Shown: piece by piece, positions 26,188 to 33,581 of the stretch | Layout of the letters: the number at the start of each line of letters is the position of its first letter | Numbering within the stretch: the first letter of the stretch is position 1 | NCBI GenBank assembly: GCA_031397815.1 | Contig: JANNMJ010000020.1 | Coordinates: forward strand, 1-48,131 | DNA: 48,131 nt | Direction of reading: 5' to 3' | Source: JANNMJ01 sp031397815 | GTDB taxonomy: Bacteria > Bacteroidota > Bacteroidia > Cytophagales > Hymenobacteraceae | The notes under the pieces: generated by a model | Seen by the model: only the letters and a program-made list of their open reading frames with translations | The model's database searches: none | Told to the model about the DNA's origin: nothing | Program-made: the position numbers and the translations under genes

Positions 26188-27714
26188 TCAGATGGGGAAG
26201 CCGGTGCTGAGGACTAAGGTCGGCTGGCGGCGCCGATTTAGGGCGGCTTCGATGACGATCACCCTATCGTAATAGGAGACGATGTGCAGGCCTAACCCAA
26301 TGGAAGCCAGCACTTGATTGCTCAGCGGGTTGGTGGCGGCGAGGGCGCTGGCGTCGCGGGCGTACCCCACATCAGCGAAGGCGTTGAGGTAGGCAGCGAG
26401 GGGAATATCACCGAAACGAGTGCCTGATTTGACGTTCAGCGGTAAGCGAGCGACGTCGAATAGGCGCCATGTCAGGCCTTGGCGCAGGAGCGCGTAGTGC
26501 TGCCCGTTCGTGACGTAAAGGTCGTAGCCGCGGACGGCGGCGCGGTAACCAAGCGCTTGGTTGTCAGCGAAACCGACGGTGCGGGTGAGCCGCATTTGGG
26601 TCCGCAGGCCTGCCGCGTAGAACAGCTGCTCACTCAGCGGGCGGTACCAGCGGTAGGCGGCCTGCAACACTATGGCTAGCTGCGGCGCGCCCGACAAGCC
26701 GACGCGCGGCAACAGGCCGGTTTCCAGCACGGAGCCTTTGAGCGGGTAAGCAAACGCGTTGGTGTGATTGCGGACGTAGTGCAAATCGCCTTCGAGCCAG
26801 CTGCGGAACGGCGGCGTGTTGGCAAGGCCGAAGTAGCGCGGCTGCCGCAGTAGCACGGAATCGGTGACGCGCTCGTGGGTGAAGCGGATGCCGAGCCGCA
26901 GCTGCCGCTCTACGGTGTAGCGCTTGAGCAGGGCGCCGCCCACGTACCAGCGGCGAATCGGGAAGGCATCGGGCTGACGGAAGGTGACGAGGCGGTCGGC
27001 GCGGACGTCGTAGTCGAGGGAGTGGCTTTGGTAGAGGGAGGCCGCCACCTGCAAGCCGAGGCCGCGCTTGCGGCTGAGGGCGTACGGAAGGGTGTAGAAC
27101 AGCTCGTACTTGCGGTTGAAGCCGTGCTGAAGGTTGACGACGACCTGCTCGTTGCGTCCCCGGAAATTCTGCTGCACGAGGTGAAGGCCGTAGTCGACGC
27201 GGGAGAAATCGCGGCGGGCGAGCCAAGCGCGGGTGTTGCGCTCGGCGAGGGAGAAGATGGGCGAGGGGAAGACGTACCACCGCTCGCGGACGACGAACGC
27301 GACCAGCAGCCGCCCGTTTCGGCAGATTGCTTGGCACGTGACGGCGTGGAAAAGCTGAAGATTGTAAAGCCGCCGACGGTTGGCTTCGAGGCGGGCGGTG
27401 AGGTCGGCAATGGTCAGCGAATCGGTCTCCTGAAAATCAAGCTCGGCGCGCAGGATGCGCTCTTTGGTCTTGAAATTCCCAACAAATATCACCTGCCCGA
27501 CGACGGCGCGCCGGACCGAATCGGCGCACGGCGGACTGAGGAAAACCAGCGAATCGGTGGAAGCGCCCGGCAGCAGCACTGGCGGCGGGGCCGATGCCGC
27601 AGGAGCCTGCGCAGCCGCTTTCGGCCCGAAGCTCAAGAGCCACGGTAAAAACCAACAAACGGACAGCAAAACAGGCCACGGCGGCGCCGGACGCTGCCGA
27701 GGCAAAAGCCGCAT
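26188..27714 (-). CDS. Omp85-family outer-membrane protein with one POTRA domain
   Basis: 508 residues. Signal peptide (VLLSVCWFLPWLLSFGPKAAA), a Pro/Ala linker, and a single POTRA-like domain at about 70-135 (VGQVIFVGNFKTKERILRAEL, LEANRRRLYNLQLFHAVTC). Then comes a 16-strand-type barrel with the Omp85 loop ALGYRAAVRGYDLYV (conserved RGY) and a C-terminal strand PTLVLSTGFPI. BamA and TamA have more POTRA domains, so this is a short Omp85 member; its cargo is unknown. Its ATG overlaps the stop of the CBS gene as TGATG, implying translational coupling. Confidence 0.82.
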   Translation of the reverse strand: MRLLPRQRPAPPWPVLLSVCWFLPWLLSFGPKAAAQAPAASAPPPVLLPGASTDSLVFLSPPCADSVRRAVVGQVIFVGNFKTKERILRAELDFQETDSLTIADLTARLEANRRRLYNLQLFHAVTCQAICRNGRLLVAFVVRERWYVFPSPIFSLAERNTRAWLARRDFSRVDYGLHLVQQNFRGRNEQVVVNLQHGFNRKYELFYTLPYALSRKRGLGLQVAASLYQSHSLDYDVRADRLVTFRQPDAFPIRRWYVGGALLKRYTVERQLRLGIRFTHERVTDSVLLRQPRYFGLANTPPFRSWLEGDLHYVRNHTNAFAYPLKGSVLETGLLPRVGLSGAPQLAIVLQAAYRWYRPLSEQLFYAAGLRTQMRLTRTVGFADNQALGYRAAVRGYDLYVTNGQHYALLRQGLTWRLFDVARLPLNVKSGTRFGDIPLAAYLNAFADVGYARDASALAATNPLSNQVLASIGLGLHIVSYYDRVIVIEAALNRRRQPTLVLSTGFPI

Positions 27715-28388
27715 CAGACGCTGAGGTAACGCAAAAGCGAATCGAGACGGTCGTTTTCTTCGGTCGGGCCGAGGGCGGCGCGGTCGTGAAACTGCGCCGA
27801 TACGTAGAACCCGAACCGTTCGAGAGTAGCGACAATCCGACTAATCTCGGCCGTATTGATGCGGAGTGTGAGCTTGAGGCGAGTCGGATCGCTCTCGTCG
27901 GGGGTGGCGTAGGCGGAGAGGATTTTGGCGTGCTCTTCCTCGACGTAACGGCTGATTTGGGTGAGCGAATAGTCGCGTTCCAGCATCGTCAGGACCAAAA
28001 TGGAGCCTTCTCCGCGCATCGCCGACATCTGCCCAAACGCCGCCAAGGCATCCGTCACGGTGATGGCGCCGGCGTATTCGTGCTGCCCCGTCAGGACGGG
28101 CACGACGGTGGTGCGGTGCCGAATCGCCGCTTCCATGACGTGGTAAAAGTGCTGGTGCGCGTACACGAACGCCTCTTGGTCGGGGAGCGGCAGCAGGTCG
28201 TCGAGAAGGGTGGTGGGGTCGATGGTGTCCGCTAGATTTTCCTCGCGCACCAATCCCAGAAACTCGCGATGACGCACGAGCGGCAGCTGGCTCACACGTA
28301 GCTGCTCGAACCACCGCGCCGCTTTGGCGACGGGGTCGGAAGGGCGAAGCGGCGGGATTTTCTGGTTGAGAAGGTCTTCGGCGAGCAT
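27714..28388 (-). CDS. CBS-domain protein
   Basis: A 224-residue cytoplasmic protein with a CBS pair: first copy about 1-60 (MLAEDLLNQKIPPLRPSDPV, VSQLPLVRHREFLGLV), second about 72-130 (AIRHRTTVVPVLTGQHEYAGAITVTDALA). CBS pairs sense adenine nucleotides. A C-terminal ACT-like region follows (GSILVLTMLERDYSLTQISRYVEEEHAKIL). Layout resembles AcuB-type regulators. It is coupled to the Omp85 gene by a one-base overlap, and the pair CBS-nadK is a known neighbourhood in the phylum. The ligand is not predictable from sequence alone. Confidence 0.85.
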   Translation of the reverse strand: MLAEDLLNQKIPPLRPSDPVAKAARWFEQLRVSQLPLVRHREFLGLVREENLADTIDPTTLLDDLLPLPDQEAFVYAHQHFYHVMEAAIRHRTTVVPVLTGQHEYAGAITVTDALAAFGQMSAMRGEGSILVLTMLERDYSLTQISRYVEEEHAKILSAYATPDESDPTRLKLTLRINTAEISRIVATLERFGFYVSAQFHDRAALGPTEENDRLDSLLRYLSV

Positions 28389-28594
28389 GTAAGGTAGAAA
28401 GAGCGAGGCAGGCGGATAACAAACATCACGCCCCGGTAGGTTTTAGTAACAGGCTACCGCAGCCACCCGCTATGGCGACGGAAGGGCGCCATATTGGCGG
28501 TTGAGGACGCACCAATGCCGGAGCTTTCGCCCGTTTCTTACGTACTCGCCCTGTGGCGCGGTTGGAGTGGGCGCCGGATAAAGCCTTGTGGCGA

Positions 28595-29371
28595 TTAAGC
28601 CGCCACCACGGCCGCTGGCTGTAGCCACGCCCGAACGAGGGCGTTGAAACGCTCCGGATGCTCCATCATCGGCGCGTGGCCGCAATGGTCGACGAAGTGA
28701 AGCTCGGCGTTGGGGAGAAGACGGGCGAACTCGTGCGCCACGCGGGGCGGCGTAATCGTGTCGTTCAGGCCCCAGATGAGCAGCGTGGGCTGCGTGATGC
28801 GGCTGATATCCTTGCTGAGGTTATGCCGCTGCGCGGATTTAGCGATGGCGATGATTCGCAGGCACTTGAGGTTCGAATTGACGATCTCAAAGACCTCATC
28901 GATCAGCTCACGGGTCGCGACGGTGGGGTCGTAGAACGTGTAGGCGACTTTCTCCGATACGAACCGGTAATCGCCGCGTTTTGGGAAGGAGCCGCCCATG
29001 CCGTCCTCGAACAGCCCGCTCGAACCGGTCAGGATCAGGCGCTTGACGTGCGCCGGATGATGCAGCGTGTACACCAAACCCACGTGCCCGCCGAGCGAGT
29101 TACCGAGCAGCGTCACCGGTTCTTTATCCAGCCCGACGGCCTGCACGAACTGACTGACGTACTCCATCAGCCCCGGCACGCCAGCGTCGCGGAGAGGCAT
29201 CTCGTAAATCGGGAGGAGCGGAATGACGACGCGGTAATCCGTGCGGAAGCCTTCGATGACGCCCGCCCAATTGGATAAAGCGCCAAACAAACCGTGTAAG
29301 AGCAGCAGCGTTTCGCCTTGTCCTTCGTCGATGTACTGAAACTTGCCGTGTTGCCGAATCGCGTAGTTCAT
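28595..29371 (-). CDS. Alpha/beta-hydrolase
   Basis: 258 residues of the alpha/beta-hydrolase fold. The oxyanion strand is LLLLHGLFGALSNW, the nucleophile elbow GNSLGGH holds the Ser, the acid is Asp in IWGLNDTITPP, and the His is in VDHCGHAPMMEHPE. No signal peptide, so it is probably cytoplasmic; the substrate is unknown. ATG 29371 (MNYAIRQHG) is one base after the stop of the amidotransferase gene, indicating an operon. An upstream start inside the neighbour is rejected. Homologs next to CBS/nadK genes are common in Bacteroidota. Confidence 0.88.
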   Translation of the reverse strand: MNYAIRQHGKFQYIDEGQGETLLLLHGLFGALSNWAGVIEGFRTDYRVVIPLLPIYEMPLRDAGVPGLMEYVSQFVQAVGLDKEPVTLLGNSLGGHVGLVYTLHHPAHVKRLILTGSSGLFEDGMGGSFPKRGDYRFVSEKVAYTFYDPTVATRELIDEVFEIVNSNLKCLRIIAIAKSAQRHNLSKDISRITQPTLLIWGLNDTITPPRVAHEFARLLPNAELHFVDHCGHAPMMEHPERFNALVRAWLQPAAVVAA

Positions 29372-29372
29372 C

Positions 29373-30020
29373 TCACCACGCCGTGCCCCCGGATGCGACG
29401 GGGGCAGCGGTCGAAGCAAACTTACTAGCATATGCCCAATTACGGAGCATCGCCAAACCGTGGGTGGTCAGGATTGCCTCGGGGTGAAATTGTACGCCGC
29501 TGAGACTCAGCCCCGGCACGTGCGCCGCCATCAGCTCGGGAGGAGATTCGGGAGCCGATAAATCACTTGAGATGGCTACCCGCGCCAGCGGCAACAGACC
29601 GGTAGCGGGCGTTTCGTCGAGCACCAGCGAGTGGTACCGCGTGACGGTCAGGCGGCGCGGCAGATTGCCGAAAAACGGACCGTCGGCGAGGATTTCGATG
29701 TCCGAGAGCCGCCCGTGCATGGGGCGGGCAGCGAGGCCGAGGCGGGCGCCAACCAACTCACCAATCGCCTGAAAACCTAGGCAAATGCCGAGAATCGGCA
29801 CTTTTCCGGCCCAGTGTTCGAGGGTTGGCATTAACGAGCCCGCGCGGGCTGGGGTACCGGGACCGGGCGAGAGTACCAACCCGCGAAACGGTTCGCGGGC
29901 TACCTCGCGCGGCCCGGCGTCGTTGCGCACGACGCGCACCGTGAGACCGAGCTGGCCGAAATAGTCGAGCAGATTGTAGGTGAAGGAATCGTAATTGTCG
30001 AACAGCAGTAGATCAGTCAC
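29373..30020 (-). CDS. Class I glutamine amidotransferase, TrpG/PabA type
   Basis: A 215-residue glutaminase subunit that hands ammonia to a chorismate-using partner. Motifs: FDNYDSFTYNLLDYF, GLVLSPGPGTP, the nucleophile Cys in GICLGFQAIGE, and the His/Glu pair in GVQFHPEAILT. No trpE or pabB gene is near, so whether it serves anthranilate or 4-amino-4-deoxychorismate (folate) synthesis is open; an isolated copy away from trp genes slightly favours PabA. Confidence 0.88.
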   Translation of the reverse strand: MTDLLLFDNYDSFTYNLLDYFGQLGLTVRVVRNDAGPREVAREPFRGLVLSPGPGTPARAGSLMPTLEHWAGKVPILGICLGFQAIGELVGARLGLAARPMHGRLSDIEILADGPFFGNLPRRLTVTRYHSLVLDETPATGLLPLARVAISSDLSAPESPPELMAAHVPGLSLSGVQFHPEAILTTHGLAMLRNWAYASKFASTAAPVASGGTAW

Positions 30021-30061
30021 TTTTCTGAGGCAGAAAAACGCGAAAAACCGGTTCGGCAGAA

Positions 30062-30097
30062 GGAAAAAAGGAAGCTTTCGGGCTTCACTTTCTTCCT
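30062..30097 (-). terminator. Possible terminator after the YqeY gene
   Basis: Minus strand: AAGGAAG and CTTCCTT arms, with an alternative inner GAAGC/GCTTC hairpin, followed by six T. The stem is short, so the call is tentative. Confidence 0.4.
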
Positions 30098-30113
30098 TCT
30101 ACCAAATCAAGGC

Positions 30114-30581
30114 CTAGAAATCGGTGTTGCTGAGCAGCTCATTGACGGCCATCGAGATGGCGCGACCGTCGGCTTGGCCGCTCAGCTCGCGGGCGGCGAC
30201 GCCCATTACTTTCCCCAAGTCAGAAGGGCCGTGGGCACCGACACGCCGAATGATTTCGACGAGTTTCACGCGCAGCGTGCCTTCGTCCATCTGCGCGGGC
30301 AGAAATTCTTCGATTACCGCCAGCTCGGCCAGCTCCTGGGCTTCCAGCTCGGACCGAAACTGCTCCTGATAAATTTGAGCCGACTCGCGGCGCTGCTTAG
30401 CGGCTTTGTTGAGGAGCTTCAGCTCGGCTTCCCGCGTGAGAATGCCGTCTTCGGCGGCGCCTTTTTCGGTTTCCGCGAGCAGAATCTGCGACTTGATGGC
30501 GCGCAGGGCGGTCAGGCGGACTTTGTCTTTGGCGAGCATCGCTTGTTTGATGGCGCCGTCGATATCAGTTTTGAGGGACAT
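30114..30581 (-). CDS. GatB/YqeY-domain protein
   Basis: 155 residues matching the stand-alone YqeY family: N-terminal MSLKTDIDGAIKQAMLAKDKVRLTALRAIKSQI, a helical middle, and the C-terminal tail-domain motif DLGKVMGVAARELSGQADGR. In GatB this domain contacts tRNA; the free-standing protein has no firmly established role. ATG 30581 gives the family length; the long upstream open frame is low-complexity. It diverges from pdxJ. Confidence 0.92.
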   Translation of the reverse strand: MSLKTDIDGAIKQAMLAKDKVRLTALRAIKSQILLAETEKGAAEDGILTREAELKLLNKAAKQRRESAQIYQEQFRSELEAQELAELAVIEEFLPAQMDEGTLRVKLVEIIRRVGAHGPSDLGKVMGVAARELSGQADGRAISMAVNELLSNTDF

Positions 30582-30886
30582 AGGGGTGAATGGAGGAATG
30601 AACGAAGGTCTGACAAGGGCGCAACGCGCTCTTGCGGTGGCCGCCGACGGGTTGCGTTGCCGCACGGCCGCTGCAAAGTACGGCTTCCTGAGAAGGACGG
30701 CTACTTTTGAGCGCGCATCCCGTGCTGGCAAGGGATACTCGGCGAGGGGCGCCGGGGTTGGCGCGTGGCAGCACGTTACGCGCCGGAGTTTCGGGCGGGC
30801 GGGTCGCCGGGAAGTCGAGTTTTCGGTTATTGCCGTCGTTCGCGGTCGTTTGTACGGTTTATCGTTCGTCGTTTTCGTTCTTTTCA

Positions 30887-31603
30887 ATGACTAAGCTGAG
30901 TGTCAACATCAACAAAATCGCCACGTTACGGAATGCGCGCGGCCATAACCGCCCCGATGTGCTGGTGGCGGCGGTGGATTGCGAGCGTTTCGGCGCCGAT
31001 GGCATCACCGTTCACCCGCGCCCCGATGAGCGGCACATCCGCTATCAGGATGCGCGCGATTTGCGGCCTCTAGTGAAGACCGAATTCAACATCGAAGGCA
31101 ATCCGACGCCCGATTTCATCGAGCTGGTTCTCGCCGTGCGGCCCGAACAGGTGACGCTCGTGCCCGATGCGCCCGATGCCATCACGTCAAACGCCGGTTG
31201 GGACTCTATTAAGCACGGCGATTTCCTGCGGAAGGTCATTCAACAGTTCAAGACCGCTGGTATCCGCACGAGCATCTTCGTCGACCCCGACCCGGAGCAG
31301 ATTCGAGCCGCCGCCAACACCGGCACCGACCGCGTGGAGTTGTACACCGAGGCCTATGCGCGGGAATTCGCCGCGAATCCGGCCGCAGCCATCGCCCCTT
31401 ACATCGCGGCAGCGCAAGCGGCGCAGGAAGTAGGGTTGGGTTTGAACGCCGGGCACGACCTCGACCTCGATAACCTCGCTTATTTCGCGCAGCACATCCC
31501 CGGTTTGCTCGAAGTCAGCATCGGGCACGCGCTCATTTGCGATGCGCTGTATCTGGGGTTGGAGAATACGGTCCAACTTTACCAACGGGCGTTGGGGAAG
31601 TAG
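30887..31603 (+). CDS. pdxJ: Pyridoxine 5'-phosphate synthase
   Basis: A 238-residue TIM-barrel enzyme that joins 1-deoxyxylulose 5-phosphate and 3-amino-2-oxopropyl phosphate into pyridoxine 5'-phosphate (vitamin B6). Signatures: LSVNINKIATLRNARG, DGITVHPRPDERHI, VPDAPDAITSNAGWD, IFVDPDPEQIRAA, LNAGHDLDLDN and a final SIGHALICDALYLGL. ATG 30887 gives the normal length. pdxJ close to nadK is usual in Bacteroidota. Confidence 0.96.
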   Translation: MTKLSVNINKIATLRNARGHNRPDVLVAAVDCERFGADGITVHPRPDERHIRYQDARDLRPLVKTEFNIEGNPTPDFIELVLAVRPEQVTLVPDAPDAITSNAGWDSIKHGDFLRKVIQQFKTAGIRTSIFVDPDPEQIRAAANTGTDRVELYTEAYAREFAANPAAAIAPYIAAAQAAQEVGLGLNAGHDLDLDNLAYFAQHIPGLLEVSIGHALICDALYLGLENTVQLYQRALGK

Positions 31604-31702
31604 GTTTTGGGGGACGAAACCCCTTCCCTACCCAACGATCGACTGACCCTGAAAGCGCACCCCGCGCGCTTTTTCTTCGACAGTGATTCTGCGAGAAAAC
31701 AC

Positions 31703-31755
31703 AGTGGCCGTTTTTCGTGCGATAGAGTTTTTCTATCAGACGAAAAGCGGCCACT
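31703..31755. repeat. Long near-perfect hairpin
   Basis: Arms 31703-31718 and 31740-31755 (AGTGGCCG...TTTTCGT against its complement) pair over 16 bp with one G-T wobble, and an inner helix GATAG/CTATC sits in the apex. It is not followed by a T-run, so it is not a simple terminator. It opens the repeat island between pdxJ and mnmH. Confidence 0.8.
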
Positions 31756-31781
31756 CTCGTGTGACGGAGTGAGTTCGTAGC

Positions 31782-31911
31782 GCTACGAAGTCATTTCCTC
31801 GTGCTACGAAGTCACTTCTTCGTGCTACGAAGTCACTTCTTCGCGCTACGAAGTCACTTCTTCGTGCTACGAAGTCACTTCTTCGTGCTACGAAGTGACT
31901 TCTTCGTGCTA
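31782..31911. repeat. 21-bp tandem repeat array with internal dyad symmetry
   Basis: Six complete head-to-tail copies of a 21-bp unit (31782-31802, 31803-31823, 31824-31844, 31845-31865, 31866-31886, 31887-31907) plus a 4-bp remnant. The unit reads GCTACGAAGTCACTTCTTCG plus one T or C. Each holds ACGAAG...CTTCG(T), able to form a small stem, and GAAGT-N-ACTTC. Copies 2, 4 and 5 are identical. The left end adjoins the 12-bp palindrome CGTAGCGCTACG (31776-31787). In-frame stops before copy 1 and in copy 6 argue against coding. No spacers separate the units, so it is not CRISPR. Confidence 0.9.
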
Positions 31912-32047
31912 AAATGAGGGCTTTTCACGCATTTGATTGTCCCCAAAAAAGGCCTTATGTGCGCTGAAAGAGGGTTTTTAGGCAAAACCGGAAGTCGCAG
32001 TCTCTTGCTGGCAGGAAGGAGCCGCTGGGTAAAGCTTCGGTCACCGA

Positions 32048-32200
32048 GCGGGCGGGCGCAAGGCCACGTCCCGACGTTTCAATTTCGCTCGGTAGTCCCG
32101 TACCTGTAGGGGTGTGGCCTTGTGCCCGCCCGCGCAGCCTGATACGCCGACCAATAGGGCCGATACTGCGGGTGGGCGGGCACAAGGCCACGCCCCTACG
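32048..32200. repeat. Three copies of a GC-rich palindromic intergenic repeat
   Basis: Copy A 32048-32076 (+), copy B 32106-32135 (inverted) and copy C 32168-32200 (+) share the core GGGCGGGC(G/A)CAAGGCCAC followed by a CCCC(T)AC-like end. A/B and B/C can each form long hairpins. This kind of REP-like repeat (CGTAGGGG..GGCCTTGTGCCCGCCC) recurs in many environmental genomes. Confidence 0.8.
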
Positions 32201-32315
32201 TGCGTATTTCAATCCCTGAAAGGCGGTTTACTTTGTGGACCAGACTGGCGCCGTCAGTATAGGCTGCTTTGTCTGACTCAAGCGTCCCTTCCCTTTCGTT
32301 TTATCCGTTCAACTC

Positions 32316-33341
32316 GTGGTTCAGCCGACTTTACTGCCTGACTTTTTGCTTCCCTCTGCTGGGCCAATGCTGGATGTGCGGGCACCAGCGGAGTTCTTGG
32401 CGGGCCATATCCCCGGAGCGACCAGCTTTCCGCTGTTTTCGGATGAGGAAAGGGCGCGCGTCGGGACTACTTACAAGCAAGTTTCGCCGGATAAGGCGGT
32501 GCTGCTGGGGCTTGATTTCTTTGGGCCTAAGATGAGCGCTTTGGTGCTGAAGGCAAAGCAACTGGCGCGAGGAAATCCGGTGCGGGTGCATTGCTGGCGC
32601 GGCGGAATGCGGAGCGGAGCCGTAGCGTGGCTGCTCGATTTGGCGGGTCTGGAGACGAATCAGCTCATCGGCGGCTATAAAGAGTACCGGCGCTGGTGTC
32701 TAACGGAGTTTGCGCGCGAGCGAAGCGTGCGGGTGCTCGGCGGAATGACGGGCGCCGGGAAAACCGACGTTCTGCACGCGCTCATCGCCCGAAACCAACC
32801 CGTGCTCGACCTTGAAGGACTAGCACATCATAAAGGCTCGGCGTTTGGCGCCATTGGGCAAGCCGCCCAACCCACGCAGGAGCAGTGGGAAAACGATTTG
32901 GCTTGGGCTTTGGCGCATTTGTCGGCCGAAACGCTGTGGCTCGAAGATGAAAGCCGGTCTATCGGTGCGGTAAGTATTCCGGCGCCTTTCTTTGACCGGC
33001 TACGCGCCGCGCCACTCGTGGTACTCGATGTGCCAAGGGCGTTGCGGGTGCAGAAACTGGCCGTGGAATACGGTCGACAAGACCCGCAACTGTTGGCGTT
33101 GGCGGTTATGCGCATCGGGAAGCGCTTAGGCGGCTTGGCGACGAAGGAAGCCCTCGGCGCTATCGTGACCGGCGAGATGGATAAGATGGTGGAGCTGGTG
33201 CTCGATTACTATGACAAAGCGTATCAGTTCGGTTTGAGCCGCCGACGCGACCAAATCACGTGGGTTCCGACCGATACCCTCGACCCGAACGAGAATGCCG
33301 ACCGCGTGTTGGCCGCCGTGGGCGCGCCATCGGGCCGTTAA
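32316..33341 (+). CDS. mnmH: tRNA 2-selenouridine synthase
   Basis: A 341-residue enzyme that replaces the sulfur of 2-thiouridine-34 in tRNA by selenium, using selenophosphate through a geranylated intermediate. The rhodanese domain (about 15-125) holds the catalytic Cys93 in VHCWRGGMRSG; the second domain is a P-loop with GMTGAGKT at 143-150. The start is GTG 32316. Its substrate maker selD follows 240 bases downstream, and together they form the selenouridine pathway. A MITE-like repeat lies between the two. Confidence 0.93.
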   Translation: MVQPTLLPDFLLPSAGPMLDVRAPAEFLAGHIPGATSFPLFSDEERARVGTTYKQVSPDKAVLLGLDFFGPKMSALVLKAKQLARGNPVRVHCWRGGMRSGAVAWLLDLAGLETNQLIGGYKEYRRWCLTEFARERSVRVLGGMTGAGKTDVLHALIARNQPVLDLEGLAHHKGSAFGAIGQAAQPTQEQWENDLAWALAHLSAETLWLEDESRSIGAVSIPAPFFDRLRAAPLVVLDVPRALRVQKLAVEYGRQDPQLLALAVMRIGKRLGGLATKEALGAIVTGEMDKMVELVLDYYDKAYQFGLSRRRDQITWVPTDTLDPNENADRVLAAVGAPSGR

Positions 33342-33366
33342 GAGGTTGACCGAATTTTTTTTCGCT

Positions 33367-33500
33367 TTTGTCATTGCGAAGAGGCTTTGCGACGAAGCAA
33401 TCCTCATAGCATGGGCACCTTCACTTAGCCACCTCAACTGCCGGAACAGTGCAACGAGGATTGCCACGTCGTCGCAAAGCCTCCTCCTCGCAATGACAAA
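33367..33500. repeat. MITE/REP-like palindromic element
   Basis: Outer arms 33367-33404 and 33457-33500 are inverted complements over about 40 bp (TTTGTCATTGCGA..GAGGCTTTGCGACGA..GCAATCCT against its complement). A 52-base middle is unique. No open frame. The motif TCATTGCGA...GCAATCC occurs as a dispersed repeat in many bacteria. It splits mnmH from selD. Confidence 0.82.
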
Positions 33501-33581
33501 ATCCTTGATAACTTTTAGTTGACCGATTAACCGCGTCAATCACCCCTCCTCTACTGACCTTTACGTCTTCGTCTCCCCCTC

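Noticed and set aside
26875..27648. 257-residue open frame on the plus strand over the one-POTRA Omp85 gene
   Set aside because: Acidic low-complexity translation; the minus-strand protein has a signal peptide, POTRA and barrel.
31782..31911. CRISPR array
   Set aside because: Units are directly joined without unique spacers, and no cas gene is in the window.
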